Shown: one piece after another, positions 34,033 through 45,100 of the stretch
Numbering within the stretch: position 1 is the stretch's first letter
Layout of the letters: every line of letters starts with the position of its first letter
DNA from: Indolivaga alginatilytica
GTDB taxonomy: Bacteria > Bacteroidota > Bacteroidia > Bacteroidales > Dysgonomonadaceae
Length of the DNA: 64,000 bases
Assembly: GCF_003201355.1 (NCBI RefSeq)
Contig: NZ_QICL01000022.1
Coordinates: forward strand, 17,331-81,330
Reading direction: 5' to 3'
Notes under the pieces: generated by a model
Told to the model about the DNA's origin: nothing
Databases searched by the model: none
Seen by the model: only the letters and a program-made list of their open reading frames with translations
Position numbers and translations under genes: made by a program

Positions 34033-34162
34033 TTCCTTTTTCTGTTGTTTTATATCCTCATTGGAATGAACTGCCCTTTTCTGTATATAATATAGTTGTT
34101 ATTAGATAAATATAATTATTTTTGACCTCTGAAAGGTTAAATCTAACAACACTAAATTGAAA

Positions 34163-34603
34163 ATGGAAGAAGAATCAGTGAAGCCTGAGGCGGTTATAAA
34201 GAAGAAGAAAGACAACGAAGCTCCTTCATTTGCCTTTGTTGGTGCAACATGGCTGGTATTATTTGTCGGGGTGATTGCTTACCTGATTGGATTATATAAT
34301 GCTGATATGCAGCTAAACGAAAAAGGGTATTATTTTACAATTCTATTGTTTGGACTATTCTCGGCAGTAACACTTCAAAAAAGTGTGAGAGATAAACTCG
34401 AAGGTATTCCCGTTACTAATATTTTCTTTGCGATAAGTTGGTTTGGTACTATTGTTTCTATCATATTATTGATAGTTGGTCTTTGGAATGCTGAATTGGC
34501 CTTGAGTGAAAAAGGATTTTATGGAATGTCTTATACCTTAAGTTTATTTGCTGCTGTGTCTGTTCAAAAGAATATCAGAGATACAATGGAGACTAACAAA
34601 TGA
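34163..34603 (+). CDS. YiaA/YiaB-type inner membrane protein
   Basis: A protein of about 146 residues made of two copies of the YiaA two-helix unit: [20 protein letters not shown], then [20 protein letters not shown]. Each unit continues with LxEKGxYxxxxLxxLFxAVxxQKxxRD. A charged cytoplasmic head precedes them. ATG 34163 is used rather than TTG 34157. A TATTTTTG box lies at 34117. It overlaps the hydrolase gene by 4 nt. The family function is unknown. Confidence 0.82.
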   Translation: MEEESVKPEAVIKKKKDNEAPSFAFVGATWLVLFVGVIAYLIGLYNADMQLNEKGYYFTILLFGLFSAVTLQKSVRDKLEGIPVTNIFFAISWFGTIVSIILLIVGLWNAELALSEKGFYGMSYTLSLFAAVSVQKNIRDTMETNK

Positions 34604-35544
34604 AAAAAGTAATAATAGGTTTAGTTATTACAGTGGTAGTGTTATTAACTATCATCGCTGGCGGAGCAGTCTATATGTTTGGAGTTTCTTTAGATAGAAA
34701 AGTAACACCGACAGATGAAGAAGATGCCTATGCTTTTCTTTATGAACACGACCCGAGCTTAAAAATTTGGGTAGATAGTTTACGTGAAAATTCGGCATTG
34801 CAAGATACGTTTATTGTAGCCACAGACGGCAGTAAACTTCATGCCCTATATGTAAGGTCTGCAATAGCATCGCCTAATACAGCACTTATCATTCATGGAT
34901 ATACCGATAACTCGATTCGAATGTTGATGATTGGTCATTTGTACAATAAAGAAATGGGATATAATATCCTGCTTCCTGACTTAAGAGCACACGGAAAGAG
35001 TGATGGTGAGTATATTCAAATGGGTTGGAAAGACCGTCTGGATATTATGGAATGGATAGATGTAACCAAAGGTATATATGGCGATACTACACGTATGGTA
35101 ATTCATGGTATATCTATGGGAGCAGCAACAACCATGATGACATCCGGCGAAGATTTGCCCGAAAATATAAAGTGTTTTGTTGAAGACTGTGGATATACAA
35201 GCGTTTGGGATGAATTTACCCATAAACTAAAAGATGATTATGGGTTGCCTGCATTTCCTATACTAAATGCAGCCTCTTCGTATTCTCAAATGAAAGTGGG
35301 TTGGAACTTCAAAGAAGCATCGGCTCTGGAGCAGTTGAAAAAAAGTAAACTGCCTATGTTCTTTATTCATGGAGACAAAGATACCTATGTGCCTACTTGG
35401 ATGGTAAACGTGCTTTACGATGCCAAGCAAGGTGATAAAGAATTGTGGATTGTGCCCAATGTTGAACATGCTAATGCTTATTGGGATTGTACCGATGAGT
35501 ATGTTGCTAAAACAAATCAATTTGTAAGTAAATATATCAATTGA
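34600..35544 (+). CDS. Membrane-anchored alpha/beta hydrolase
   Basis: A 314-residue protein with an N-terminal anchor ([20 protein letters not shown]). The alpha/beta-hydrolase fold shows [11 protein letters not shown] (oxyanion region), [13 protein letters not shown], the nucleophile elbow HGISMGAAT (Ser near 175), the Asp in [11 protein letters not shown] and the His in VEHANAY. It overlaps the YiaA-like gene by 4 nt. It is probably an esterase or peptidase facing the periplasm; the substrate is unknown. Confidence 0.85.
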   Translation: MKKVIIGLVITVVVLLTIIAGGAVYMFGVSLDRKVTPTDEEDAYAFLYEHDPSLKIWVDSLRENSALQDTFIVATDGSKLHALYVRSAIASPNTALIIHGYTDNSIRMLMIGHLYNKEMGYNILLPDLRAHGKSDGEYIQMGWKDRLDIMEWIDVTKGIYGDTTRMVIHGISMGAATTMMTSGEDLPENIKCFVEDCGYTSVWDEFTHKLKDDYGLPAFPILNAASSYSQMKVGWNFKEASALEQLKKSKLPMFFIHGDKDTYVPTWMVNVLYDAKQGDKELWIVPNVEHANAYWDCTDEYVAKTNQFVSKYIN

Positions 35545-35570
35545 GGTTACGACCTTATTTGACTAAATAA

Positions 35571-35608
35571 TGAAAGGCGAGTTTTTTAACTTGCCTTTCA
35601 TCGTTTTA
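35571..35608 (+). terminator. Intrinsic terminator
   Basis: TGAAAGGCGAGTT pairs with AACTTGCCTTTCA (13 bp, one G-T pair), followed by TCGTTTTA. Confidence 0.85.
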
Positions 35609-35729
35609 TAAATTGAGATAATGTTTTTTAGTAAAAATTCAGTTTCGTATTAATAGCTACTAATGGGTATTGACTTTTTGTTTTAGTATATTTGTAAAAT
35701 AATAATGGGTACGACCTAAAATAAGAGTA

Positions 35730-36677
35730 ATGAAGAATAGAATAACAGAAGTTTTTAATATAAAATATCCGATTATATCGGGAGGTATGGTTTGGTGTAG
35801 CGGATGGCGATTGGCTTCAGCTGTGAGTAATGCCGGAGGACTTGGGCTTATCGGTGCAGGATCTATGTATCCTGAGGTGTTGAGAGAACATATTCAGAAG
35901 TGTAAAGCTGCAACCAATAATACATTCGGGGTGAATGTGCCTCTATTGTATCCTAATATCGAAGAGATAATCAATATTATAATTGAGGAAGGTGTAAAAG
36001 TAGTGTTTACTTCTGCGGGAAATCCAAAAACATGGACTAAGAAATTACAGGATAGTGGCATTAAGGTTGCTCACGTAGTATCTAGCTCCAAGTTTGCGGT
36101 AAAATGTCAGGAAGCAGGCGTAGACGTGGTTGTTGCCGAAGGTTTCGAAGCCGGGGGACATAACGGAAGAGAAGAAACTACAACCTTGATTTTGATTCCT
36201 CAGGTTCGTAAAAGTATAGATATACCTTTGATTGCTGCCGGAGGTATTGCAACAGGTAACGGTATGTTGGCTGCTTTGGCACTGGGAGCCGAAGGAGTAC
36301 AAATAGGAACCCGTTTTGCATTGACTCAGGAAAGTTCTGCTGCTGCTGAATTCAAGAACCTGTGTGTGAATCTGAATGAAGGAGATACATTGTTGTCTCT
36401 AAAGAAAGTAGGACCAACCCGAATGATAAAGAACGAGTTTTACAAACAAGTTCAGGAAGCCGAAGATAGAGGTGCTTCAGCCGAAGAAATAAAAGCTCTT
36501 CTGGGAAGAGGGCGTTCTAAAAAAGGAATATTTGAAGGAGACCTTGTAGAAGGCGAACTTGAGATAGGACAAATAGCTTCTCTGATTAAAGATCTGCCAT
36601 TGGCAGAAGATGTTGTAAAATCAATTATTACAGAATTCAATGCAAGTGCAAAAGCTCTGTCCGGAATTTCTTTCTAA
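35730..36677 (+). CDS. Nitronate monooxygenase-family flavoprotein
   Basis: A 315-residue FMN-binding TIM-barrel enzyme of the 2-nitropropane dioxygenase/FabK group. Visible motifs are YPIISGGMVWCSGWRLASAV, GGLGLIGAGS, the catalytic-His loop GFEAGGHNGRE and the FMN phosphate site IAAGGIATGNGMLAALALGA. The helical lid near 230-290 is typical. It may oxidise nitronates or act as an enoyl-ACP reductase-like enzyme. A TATATTTG box stands at 35687. Confidence 0.85.
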   Translation: MKNRITEVFNIKYPIISGGMVWCSGWRLASAVSNAGGLGLIGAGSMYPEVLREHIQKCKAATNNTFGVNVPLLYPNIEEIINIIIEEGVKVVFTSAGNPKTWTKKLQDSGIKVAHVVSSSKFAVKCQEAGVDVVVAEGFEAGGHNGREETTTLILIPQVRKSIDIPLIAAGGIATGNGMLAALALGAEGVQIGTRFALTQESSAAAEFKNLCVNLNEGDTLLSLKKVGPTRMIKNEFYKQVQEAEDRGASAEEIKALLGRGRSKKGIFEGDLVEGELEIGQIASLIKDLPLAEDVVKSIITEFNASAKALSGISF

Positions 36678-36750
36678 GGTCTCAGACCTTTTTATTGCTT
36701 TGGTAAGCATCGCAACAACAGATAGTTATGATTCTGAAATACAGCATCAA
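36675..36750 (-). repeat. R1 repeat, reverse copy
   Basis: TAAGGTCTCAGACCTTTTTA, then TTGCTTTGGTAAGCATCGCA. It starts at the stop codon of the flavoprotein gene, so its dyad and T run can act as terminator. Confidence 0.7.
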
Positions 36751-36787
36751 ATCTTTTCTGTTACTTAATTACTTGTAACTACTTAAA

Positions 36788-37615
36788 ATGCAGTACGATC
36801 TTTTTGCACCTGTTCCAAAATATAAATTAATAAGTCTTTCGAGTGGTAGTAGTGGCAATTGCTACTACTTGGGAACTTCTCAATACGGTATCCTTATTGA
36901 TGCCGGTATTGGTATGCGTACCATCAAAAAATACCTGCGTGAGTATGGTGTTGCTATGGAAACCATCGTTGCGGTATTAGTTACGCACGATCATGCCGAC
37001 CATATCAAATCAATCGGAGGCTTTGGCGGAAAGCTGAATATTCCTGTCTATGCAACTGAGATAGTGCATGCAGGAATAGAAAGAAGCCGCTTTGTTGAAG
37101 AAAAATTTACGGGGGTGAAGCGAGTTGTCGAAAAAGAAAAGACTTTTGAAATAAAAGAATTTCAGATCACCGCTTTCGAAGTTCCTCATGATACGATCGA
37201 AAATGTAGGATATCAGATAAAGGTTGGAGATAAGACAATAGTCTTAGTTACCGATGTTGGTTGTATAACAGATACTATTTCGAAATATGCCCGATCGGCT
37301 AATCATCTTATTATAGAAGCGAACTATGATGAGGAAATGCTCAGTTGTGGACGTTATCCTGCCTATCTTAAGCAGCGTATCACTTCGGGGATGGGGCATT
37401 TAAGTAATCGTCTTACGGGAGAATTGCTTACCAGTATTTACCACGATAAGTTAGATGAAATATGGCTTTGCCATCTTAGTCAGGACAATAATCATCCCGA
37501 TCTTGCTTATAAAACAGTTGAATGTGCATTGAATTTGCAAGGAATAAAAGTAGGAAAAGATGTAACGCTTAAAACTCTTAGCCGAGGGAAACCCTCTGGA
37601 TTAAGAGAGTTCTAA
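36788..37615 (+). CDS. MBL-fold hydrolase, YycJ/WalJ-like
   Basis: A 275-residue metallo-beta-lactamase-fold enzyme. The metal motif is LVTHDHADHIKSIGG, with further ligands in FEVPHDTIENVGY and LVTDVG. The opening ISLSSGSSGNCYYLG and the ending LCHLSQDNNHPDLAY are characteristic of the YycJ/WalJ group, which includes DNA exonucleases. It follows an R1 repeat and has no operon partner. The repair role is by analogy. Confidence 0.82.
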   Translation: MQYDLFAPVPKYKLISLSSGSSGNCYYLGTSQYGILIDAGIGMRTIKKYLREYGVAMETIVAVLVTHDHADHIKSIGGFGGKLNIPVYATEIVHAGIERSRFVEEKFTGVKRVVEKEKTFEIKEFQITAFEVPHDTIENVGYQIKVGDKTIVLVTDVGCITDTISKYARSANHLIIEANYDEEMLSCGRYPAYLKQRITSGMGHLSNRLTGELLTSIYHDKLDEIWLCHLSQDNNHPDLAYKTVECALNLQGIKVGKDVTLKTLSRGKPSGLREF

Positions 37616-37883
37616 ATATGGGACACATAAAATGAATTAATGATTCTCTTATAGGGGATTTGTAACCTTTTATTATATTTACAGAATATAAAGGCATCTT
37701 TTTGAAAGATATGCCAATGCAGTAAATAAATATGTTTTTGTGAAAAGTTAAAATTTAACCATTTAGATCCGGATGCGTGTATTGAGCTATAAAGAGAGAT
37801 TAATTCAAACAGAACTTTTTTGATCATATTTCTACTGCTTTTATTTCTATGAAAAACAAATTAACTAACCAATTAATCATAAT

Positions 37884-38052
37884 ATGAAAAACCAGATTGT
37901 CCTATCCCTCGGATTATTTTTTGTGAGTATAAGCTACTCACAAGTCTCGATTCACACCATAAGCACTGTAAATACAAGAGATTGTGAATTTTAATATTAT
38001 AAGAGAGACTGATTATACTTCGTTTATGAATGTATTATTTGCAATAAAATAA
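37884..38052 (+). pseudogene. Remnant of a secreted surface-protein gene
   Basis: The first 36 codons give a signal peptide (MKNQIVLSLGLFFVSISYSQ) and a short mature start, then a stop. One base out of frame, codons from 37993 read NIIRETDYTSFMNVLFAIK and stop. This matches the end of the product at 19121 (DILKEADYATFMNVVFVIK). About 135 middle codons are missing. The gene order, this remnant followed by a PKD gene, copies the cluster at 17615-19708. It is therefore a decayed duplicate of the first gene. Confidence 0.78.
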
Positions 38053-38063
38053 GAAACAACAAC

Positions 38064-39548
38064 ATGAGAAGAATATCTATTTTAGTATTATTAGTTCTGA
38101 CCTGTCTCCATATACAAGCACAGAAGGAAACTAATTGGTGGTATTTTGGAAGAAATGCAGGTCTGAATTTTAATATTTTACAAAGTGTAACATCGGATGC
38201 CGGAATACCCACAGCGGGTATGCCTACTTCGGTAGACGGTCCGTTGAATGCCTATGAGGGTTGTTTTACATTATCGGATTCCGATGGGAATCTATTGATG
38301 TCGTCAAACGGTATGACTGTTTACAATAAAAACAATGTAGGAATGTTTAACGGGGCGGGGCTTCTGGGTGGTGATTCTTCGACACAATCCGGTATTGTGG
38401 TGCCTGTACCGGGAAGTCCCGATAAATTCTATGTTATATCGGTTGCTGCAGAGCAAGGAGCAAACGGAATCACTTATTCTACAGTAGATATGTCTCTTGA
38501 AAGTGGCTTAGGAGCTGTAACCTCAACAAAAAATGTAAAATTATTAGCAGGGCCTACCGATGAAAATATAGCGGCTATACGCCATGCAAACGGTATGGAT
38601 TATTGGTTAATGCACCGCAGAATGCAGAACAACATACTCACCATTTATGTCTGGGCTGTAACCTCATCGGGTATTGCTTCTACTCCAGTTATTTATAGTC
38701 TGAGTAATACTCCGGGATATGGTTCGGTGACCTATTTAGGTTACCTCAAATTTACATCAGACGGGTCTCGGTTTGCATCACCTCTGCGTGGCACAGGACA
38801 CATTGTTTCCGGAGTTTTTGATACTCAAACAGGTATACCGTCCGACATACAATCAAGAAGAATATCCGCAGTCGACCTGAATGGTTACAGTGTAGAATTT
38901 TCGCCTTCCGGCGAGCAGCTATATTTAGGGGTATGGGGTGGAACCGGTAACTATTTATATCAAATCAGTTGGGATGGTTTGCGTAATACAACCAATATGG
39001 CTTATCAATATCCGAATCAAATAAATACGCTGCAAGTTTCTCCGGATGGAAGAATTTATGGAATACGGGACGCAAGCAAGAACTTGTTTGTAATCATGAA
39101 TCCCGAAGCGACAAGCGGCAATGCTGATGTAAGGGTCTTTTCTGCATTTTTAAAAGGAAATGCTGCGGGAGGGTTGCCCACTTTTGCTGCCTCCTTCTTC
39201 AATGCAAAAGCGAAAGACAAATCTTTTGTTTGTGTAGGGAATGATTTTAAATATGCAGTAGAAGTAAGCATGACCGGTGCAGTGGCTGATCAGCCGACTA
39301 AATTGGAGTGGAATTTTGGCGATGGTTCAGCAAAAGTAACACAAAATATAGTTGCCGGCACCACAGTATATAAGCAGACACACAATTATGCTGTAACAGG
39401 CAAATATGCCATAACCATCACACCCTACAAAGCTAGCGGAATAGCTCTCGCAACTGTTACATTGCCGGCCAATGTGGTAGATTGTGTAATCCAGACTAAC
39501 AGAATGATACGGACCGATTTGCTCAATACGGCTCAACAGAAAAAATAA
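38064..39548 (+). CDS. PKD-domain secreted protein, paralogue of 17615
   Basis: A 494-residue exported protein (signal MRRISILVLLVLTCLHIQAQ). The mature start is NWWYFGRNAGLNF. It follows its paralogue throughout: EGCFTLSDSDGNLLMSSNGM, the late ASFFNAKAKDKSFVCVGNDF, the PKD domain LEWNFGDGSAKV and the same ending RTNRMIRTDLLNTAQQK. The C-terminal quarter is much more alike than the middle, which suggests domain-level conservation or gene conversion. A gene remnant precedes it by 11 nt. It is probably a surface or adhesion protein. Confidence 0.75.
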   Translation: MRRISILVLLVLTCLHIQAQKETNWWYFGRNAGLNFNILQSVTSDAGIPTAGMPTSVDGPLNAYEGCFTLSDSDGNLLMSSNGMTVYNKNNVGMFNGAGLLGGDSSTQSGIVVPVPGSPDKFYVISVAAEQGANGITYSTVDMSLESGLGAVTSTKNVKLLAGPTDENIAAIRHANGMDYWLMHRRMQNNILTIYVWAVTSSGIASTPVIYSLSNTPGYGSVTYLGYLKFTSDGSRFASPLRGTGHIVSGVFDTQTGIPSDIQSRRISAVDLNGYSVEFSPSGEQLYLGVWGGTGNYLYQISWDGLRNTTNMAYQYPNQINTLQVSPDGRIYGIRDASKNLFVIMNPEATSGNADVRVFSAFLKGNAAGGLPTFAASFFNAKAKDKSFVCVGNDFKYAVEVSMTGAVADQPTKLEWNFGDGSAKVTQNIVAGTTVYKQTHNYAVTGKYAITITPYKASGIALATVTLPANVVDCVIQTNRMIRTDLLNTAQQKK

Positions 39549-39646
39549 CGGGAAATGAATTTCTTAGATATAAAATTCAGGTTACACTAGGTTTACTTAT
39601 TCTATTTTTGAATCTATGCCATAGTAGTAAATATGTACTGTTACGT

Positions 39647-39680
39647 AAAAAAGAGAAGTACCGATGCACTTCTCTTTTTA
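39647..39680 (+). terminator. Intrinsic terminator
   Basis: A 12-bp stem AAAAAGAGAAGT/ACTTCTCTTTTT with an 8-nt loop, then TATTTAT. Confidence 0.82.
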
Positions 39681-39746
39681 TTTATGCTTATTAATTAAAA
39701 TAACTTCTAGATATTGTTTCTTTTGACGATGGAAATGACTAAAGCT

Positions 39747-40595
39747 TTACTCTAACATCAGATTTAGAATAGGCTGATGCTCCTCGAAAAGAGAAGAATA
39801 CTCTATTGCTAGTTCACTTGTATGAAAACCAAAGAGTAAGCGTGTGAGCATATTTATATTTACTGCAATATCAAAATCAGATGAGTTGCTTTGAGCTACT
39901 TCCCCTTTACTTATTTGATAAATATCTTTCTCAACTTTTATCTTAAAATTCTTATCGAGATTCTTTTTTGCATATAACCTCAACATAACCGATGGGGCTA
40001 TAATATAAGACATGCCTGCAAGATTATACTTAGGAGGACAGTCGTCTTGCAAGTATTCTTTGACGATAGTTTCGAAATCGTACTCCGATTTTAAAACACA
40101 GAAATCGTTTTGCTGATATATTTTGTCAAATTCCTGATATGCGTCAGACCAATTACTCTCCTGTTTTTTCAAGAACTTGCTGAATTCGATATCCTTTGTC
40201 CCTTTGTCGAATGTTGTGGCGAATCCATATTTCTCGTAATACCCGAAAAGCCAATCCTCGGCAGGCACTAAAATAGAAAGTGGAATATTTCGCTCTCTCA
40301 TAATTGAAAAAGACTCACGGATCAATTTCCCCATATAACCCTTATTCCTGTATTCGGATAAGGTGCATAACCCGGCCAGATAATAAAAAGGAATTACCTC
40401 ACCATAGAACCTGATGGTATAGGGAATCATTTGCAAAGAAGCTACAGCCTTCTTATCGACCCAATATATGAGTGTATTCTCGTCTCTGTATTGTCGGGAG
40501 AAATACAAATCCATATATTCTTCGGTGTCTTCGAAGCAGGTTTTCCACATCGAACGAACTTCAGAAGCTGTGTTTTTATTTGCAAATTGAATCAT
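39747..40595 (-). CDS. GNAT-family N-acetyltransferase
   Basis: A 282-residue protein. The acetyl-CoA-binding region is AGLCTLSEYRNKGYMGKLIR, with the R-x-x-G-x-G/M pattern. ILVPAEDWLFGYYEKYGFAT is the end of the GNAT core. A C-terminal domain of about 100 residues (SVMLRLYAKKNLD) resembles the sterol-carrier-like tail of Eis-type acetyltransferases. The DUF2156 gene lies 39 nt upstream on the same strand, so both may be co-transcribed. The acceptor is unknown. Confidence 0.8.
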   Translation of the reverse strand: MIQFANKNTASEVRSMWKTCFEDTEEYMDLYFSRQYRDENTLIYWVDKKAVASLQMIPYTIRFYGEVIPFYYLAGLCTLSEYRNKGYMGKLIRESFSIMRERNIPLSILVPAEDWLFGYYEKYGFATTFDKGTKDIEFSKFLKKQESNWSDAYQEFDKIYQQNDFCVLKSEYDFETIVKEYLQDDCPPKYNLAGMSYIIAPSVMLRLYAKKNLDKNFKIKVEKDIYQISKGEVAQSNSSDFDIAVNINMLTRLLFGFHTSELAIEYSSLFEEHQPILNLMLE

Positions 40596-40634
40596 ATTTT
40601 TAAGGCTCAGTTGAATAATAAATAGGGTTTCTAA

Positions 40635-41528
40635 TTAACAGGGAATCAATAACCCTTCCTCCAGTAAAATATCAGGCTGATACGAAAGCTTGGCTTTTCG
40701 CAGTGATTCCAATCCCATATCCTCTTCTCTGTTGATGTACTTAAACTTAGAAGCTTCGTGCTCTATAAATTGTTGATTAATTATGGTATATGCTCCATGG
40801 ATTTCTCCAAAAGCTTTTTCAACATGCACCACAAAAGTATCTTCAGTTAATTGTTCTCCAATGGTGAAAGCTATGATTTTACCATTTACACGGATGGCTC
40901 CACCTGTGAGTTGCAGAAAATCAAAATGCTCTAACATCAATCGGGTTGCAATATAATCATATTGTAGCGATCTGTTTTTGTCCTCTTTAATATTCTCCCA
41001 CTCATCAAGCATGGCAGCACATTCTGTCAGCTCTTTTTTACTTGTAATAGGGAAGTACTGCCAATCGGGATTATCTGATTTGAATCGGTTGATATGATTA
41101 CGTTTGCTTTGTAATTTCTTACCCGAAAGAGAAATTAATTTCGAAGAAAGGTAGATATACTCATCGTTATTTCGCTCGTGTATGTGTTTGAATTGATTCG
41201 GCATTTTTTTGTTGATCATTTCCCACATCTCAAGAGTGATACCCTTCATCTGAAAAGGGATATTAGATGCTTTAGCATCAGCTTGCAACATATGAATTGC
41301 TTCATTAACAGGCATCGGACCGATGGGCATCATGTAATAGATCTTACCATCTGTTTCCAGAAATTTAAGAAATAGAGTTTTGTGTTGAATGTCGTATTGG
41401 GTTTTGAATTTAGCATTCCATGTAAACATGTTGGTGAAGCTAAAATCGCATGCACGAAAAGTGTTGCCATCCAGACAAGCATCTATCTGAGGCTTATCGG
41501 ATAGTTCTATTTGTTTAAAATGAATCAT
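40635..41528 (-). CDS. DUF2156 acyltransferase-like protein
   Basis: A 297-residue protein with the duplicated GNAT fold of DUF2156, related to phosphatidylglycerol lysyltransferase domains. Landmarks are CDFSFTNMFTWNAKFKTQYD, KKLQSKRNHINRFKSDNPDW and YTIINQQFIEHEASKFKYIN, ending REEDMGLESLRKAKLSYQP. There are no membrane spans, so it is the soluble form. It probably transfers an aminoacyl or acyl group, with unknown acceptor. Confidence 0.82.
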   Translation of the reverse strand: MIHFKQIELSDKPQIDACLDGNTFRACDFSFTNMFTWNAKFKTQYDIQHKTLFLKFLETDGKIYYMMPIGPMPVNEAIHMLQADAKASNIPFQMKGITLEMWEMINKKMPNQFKHIHERNNDEYIYLSSKLISLSGKKLQSKRNHINRFKSDNPDWQYFPITSKKELTECAAMLDEWENIKEDKNRSLQYDYIATRLMLEHFDFLQLTGGAIRVNGKIIAFTIGEQLTEDTFVVHVEKAFGEIHGAYTIINQQFIEHEASKFKYINREEDMGLESLRKAKLSYQPDILLEEGLLIPC

Positions 41529-41550
41529 AACTACTTAATTAAAGTAATGT

Positions 41551-41633
41551 TAAATGTTTATTGCCATACTTTTCTTCAAAGTATGGTTGAGTAACATAGT
41601 TGATCTAAATAGTAAAAAGGTCTCTGACCTTAG
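41551..41633 (+). repeat. R1-like repeat, divergent copy
   Basis: TTAAATGTTTATTGCCATAC, then a hairpin CCATACTTT/AAAGTATGG, ending in AAAAAGGTCTCTGACCTTA. The terminal dyad is clear and the body is divergent. Confidence 0.5.
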
Positions 41634-41734
41634 CCTATCAAACAATTGTTATTCTTGTTATGTTCAATGTATAACAAAAAGCACGCCGAAAATTTGAACG
41701 GACAAATCTTTCTTTCAGTCTGACAATTTTTAAG

Positions 41735-41742
41735 TATATTTG
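41735..41742 (+). promoter_or_regulatory. -7 box for the SUI1 gene
   Basis: TATATTTG, 46 nt before the start at 41789. TTTC stands near the -33 position. Confidence 0.45.
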
Positions 41743-41788
41743 ATTCTCTAATTAAGGTTATAAACCTTCTATTTTACGTTATATCATT

Positions 41789-42136
41789 ATGAAAACTAAT
41801 AATGACTGGAAAGACAGGTTGAATGTAGTCTATTCGACCAATCCCGATTATAAATATGATTCGGAAGACGAAGAAGAGGTAGTTGCTATACCTAAAGAAA
41901 AACAACTGCTAAGAATAGAACTCGATAAGAGAAACCGCAAAGGTAAATCGGTAACCTTAATTACTAATTTTGTGGGTTCGGACGATGATTTGCAGGATTT
42001 GGCAAAATCACTTAAAACCCGTTGTGGGGTAGGAGGTTCGGCACGTGATGGCGAAATTCTTCTTCAAGGCGATTTCAGAACCAAAGTTTTAGAGCTTTTA
42101 CAAAAAGACGGATATGCTAAGGCACGAATCATCTGA
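41789..42136 (+). CDS. SUI1/eIF1-like translation factor
   Basis: A 115-residue protein of the YciH/SUI1 family. The N-terminal 45 residues are acidic. The SUI1 domain reads GKSVTLITNFVGSDDDLQDL, then TRCGVGGSARDGEILLQGDF. In eukaryotes the fold checks start codons; bacterial YciH has a related, partly understood role. It overlaps the helicase gene by 23 nt. Confidence 0.88.
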   Translation: MKTNNDWKDRLNVVYSTNPDYKYDSEDEEEVVAIPKEKQLLRIELDKRNRKGKSVTLITNFVGSDDDLQDLAKSLKTRCGVGGSARDGEILLQGDFRTKVLELLQKDGYAKARII

Positions 42137-45100
42137 TAGTGCAAACCTAACTGTTTATAAAGCTTCTGCCGGATCGGGTAAAACACACCGATTGACAGAG
42201 GAGTATCTTCTATTGCTCTTTTCTTCACCATTTTCGTACAAACATATACTGGCTGTAACCTTTACCAATAAGGCTACCGAAGAAATGAAAAGCCGTATTA
42301 TAGAAGAACTTGCCAAATTGGCATCGGATAAACCATCGGACTATGTAAAGAGCCTGAGGGAAAAATATAATAAGTCCGAAGAGTGGGTGAGGGCACAAGC
42401 CCGAAAGATATTGATTAGTATACTTCACGATTATTCATCATTTTCGATCAGTACGATTGATCGGTTCTTCCAACAAACCATGCGGGCTTTTACCCGTGAA
42501 ATTGGTTTGGGTGGAGGTTATAATGTAGAACTCGATACAGGTAAGGTCTTAGGTGAAGCAATTGATTCGATGCTTTATGACTTAGAAAAAAGCGAGAATG
42601 AGCAGTTACTCGATTGGTTGATACGTTTCTCGGAAGAGAAAATAGAGAGTGGAGAGACTTGGAATATCCGAAATGATATACAATCGTTATCCACCGAAAT
42701 TTTTAAAGAAACCTACAAAGCTTTCAGCGATCAAATACAAGCTGATATTGCCGATAAAGCTTTGTTAGACGATTACAAAAAAACGCTGATAATCTATATT
42801 CAGCAATACGAAAAGAGATCGAGAGAAATTGCCGAAAAGGCACTAAATACAATGGTGAGGTTTGATCTTCGTCCCGAAGATTTTAAAGGAGGAGCCCGTT
42901 CTACTTTCTTTAGTTTTTTGAAGTGGGCAACAGGCGAAATAAAAGAACCTACCGATACATTCCGTAAACTACCCGATGATGTATCGGGTTGGTACACCAA
43001 AACTACTCCAGCCGATGCAAAATCTAAAATAGAAGATGCATTTGGAAATGGATTAAATGATTGTGTTTGCGAAATCATTGCTCACTACGACAATTCGGCA
43101 ACCTATCAGACTGCTTACGAGATCAACCGTTACTTTTTCACCCTAGGTATATTGGGTGATGTCGATAAAAAAGTAAGACAATATGCCGCCGAAAATAATG
43201 TGATGCTAATTTCGGATACTACCGAATTACTGAACAAAATTATTGAGGGGACTGACACTCCGTTTGTGTATGAAAAGGTAGGAACCCGTGTAGATCATTA
43301 CATGATAGATGAGTTTCAGGATACATCCAATATGCAGTGGAAAAACTTTCTTCCCTTGGTAAGAGATAGTCTTTCTGCCGGAAACAAGAATCTTATCGTA
43401 GGCGATGTAAAACAAAGTATCTACCGTTGGCGAAACTCGGACTGGAAACTTCTGGATGAGCAACTTGATATAGATTTTAAAACCAATGGTGTTATTCATA
43501 AATCTCTTGATACTAATTGGCGAAGTGGCGAGAATGTAATAAACTTCAATAATGCTATTTTCGAAATAGGTTCAAAGTTATTGCAAAGCTTATACAATGA
43601 AGGTTTGGATGATATAACTTATGATGAAGCTTTAGCTCCTTTATATACTCGAATTGAGGGGGCTTATAAAGATTCTTATCAATATCTTCCCGAAAAGAAG
43701 AAAGGTAACCCTTCGGGGCATGTGAAAGTTCATTTTATAGATACCGAAGAAAATACCAATTGGCAGGCTTATGTATTGGATCAGTTGCCTCATACTATCG
43801 AAGAACTTCAAGATAAAGGATATTCACTAAAAGACATTGCAATACTCGTACGCACCAAGAAAGAAGGAGCAGAAGTTGCAAACCGACTTTTGGAATATAA
43901 AAATTTACAAAAGCACTCGAAATACAGATATGACATTATTTCGGATGAAGCTCTATTTATAAAGAATTCTAAGAGTATCAAGCTTGTTGTTTCGTTATTG
44001 AAATATTTGCGTAACCCTTCCGATTTTACCTTGAGGACATTAGCTATATACGAATACTTCAAGTTCAAAGATCAGCTAACAGCCGAAGAAACAATTTGCA
44101 CACACCTCTCAAACTCCGATGACTTTCCCGAAGAGGTTTCTATTGAACTGAATCGTATAAAAGAACTTCCTCTCTATGAAATGACTGAAGAAATATTCGA
44201 TCTTTTCAAAGAGGCAATGGAAAGCAACGAGAATATCTATATTCAAGCATTTATGGATATGGTACTCGATTTTTCGGTGAAACACTCTTCCGATCTTGAT
44301 TCCTTCCTGCAATGGTGGGACGAAAGCGGACAAACCAAAACGATATTCACCCCTGATGGGCAGGATGCCATACGTATTATGACTATCCATAAGTCGAAAG
44401 GTCTGGGTTTCGAAGTCGTACTTCTACCTTTCGGCCATTGGGATATAGATCATAAGATGCCGACTATCCTTTGGTGTCAACCCCGATTCGAGCCTTTCAA
44501 CCGCTTGCAGCTAGTTCCCGTGAAATACTCTCAAAAGCTTAAGAACACCATCTTTGCTTATGAATATTTTGATGAGAAACTGCATGCTTTTATCGACAAT
44601 TTCAATGTATTGTATGTGGCTCTTACTCGTGCTAAGAATGATTTAATTATATTTTCACCTAAGCCTAAAGACAAGCAAAAGGGAATCAATTCTATATCTT
44701 CACTTCTTTGGGCTTGTGTTCATGCCGAAGCAAAACCTCAGGAGGGGAAATTTTTTGTATCATTAGAAGAATCTATGGATCAAGAATCCGATTGTTTCGA
44801 ATTAGGCGAAAGCAAAGGAGATGCACTTTCGAAAAGAGGCTCTGATACACTTTCGGAAAACGAAGTCAGTATCGGTGTATTAGCTAGTATCTCTTTTGAT
44901 GACAGACTTAAATTAAGATTAAACAATAAGTACTTCTTTTCCGAAAACGGACAACGTGAGTATGGAACCCTTATGCACGAAATAGTAAGTAAGGTAACAT
45001 CTTTTGAAGATCTGGATAAAGTGGTGGAAACCTATCAGCTATCGGGCGAAATAACAGAAGAGGAAAGAGACAAGATTTCTTCACTTTTGAATGACTATTT

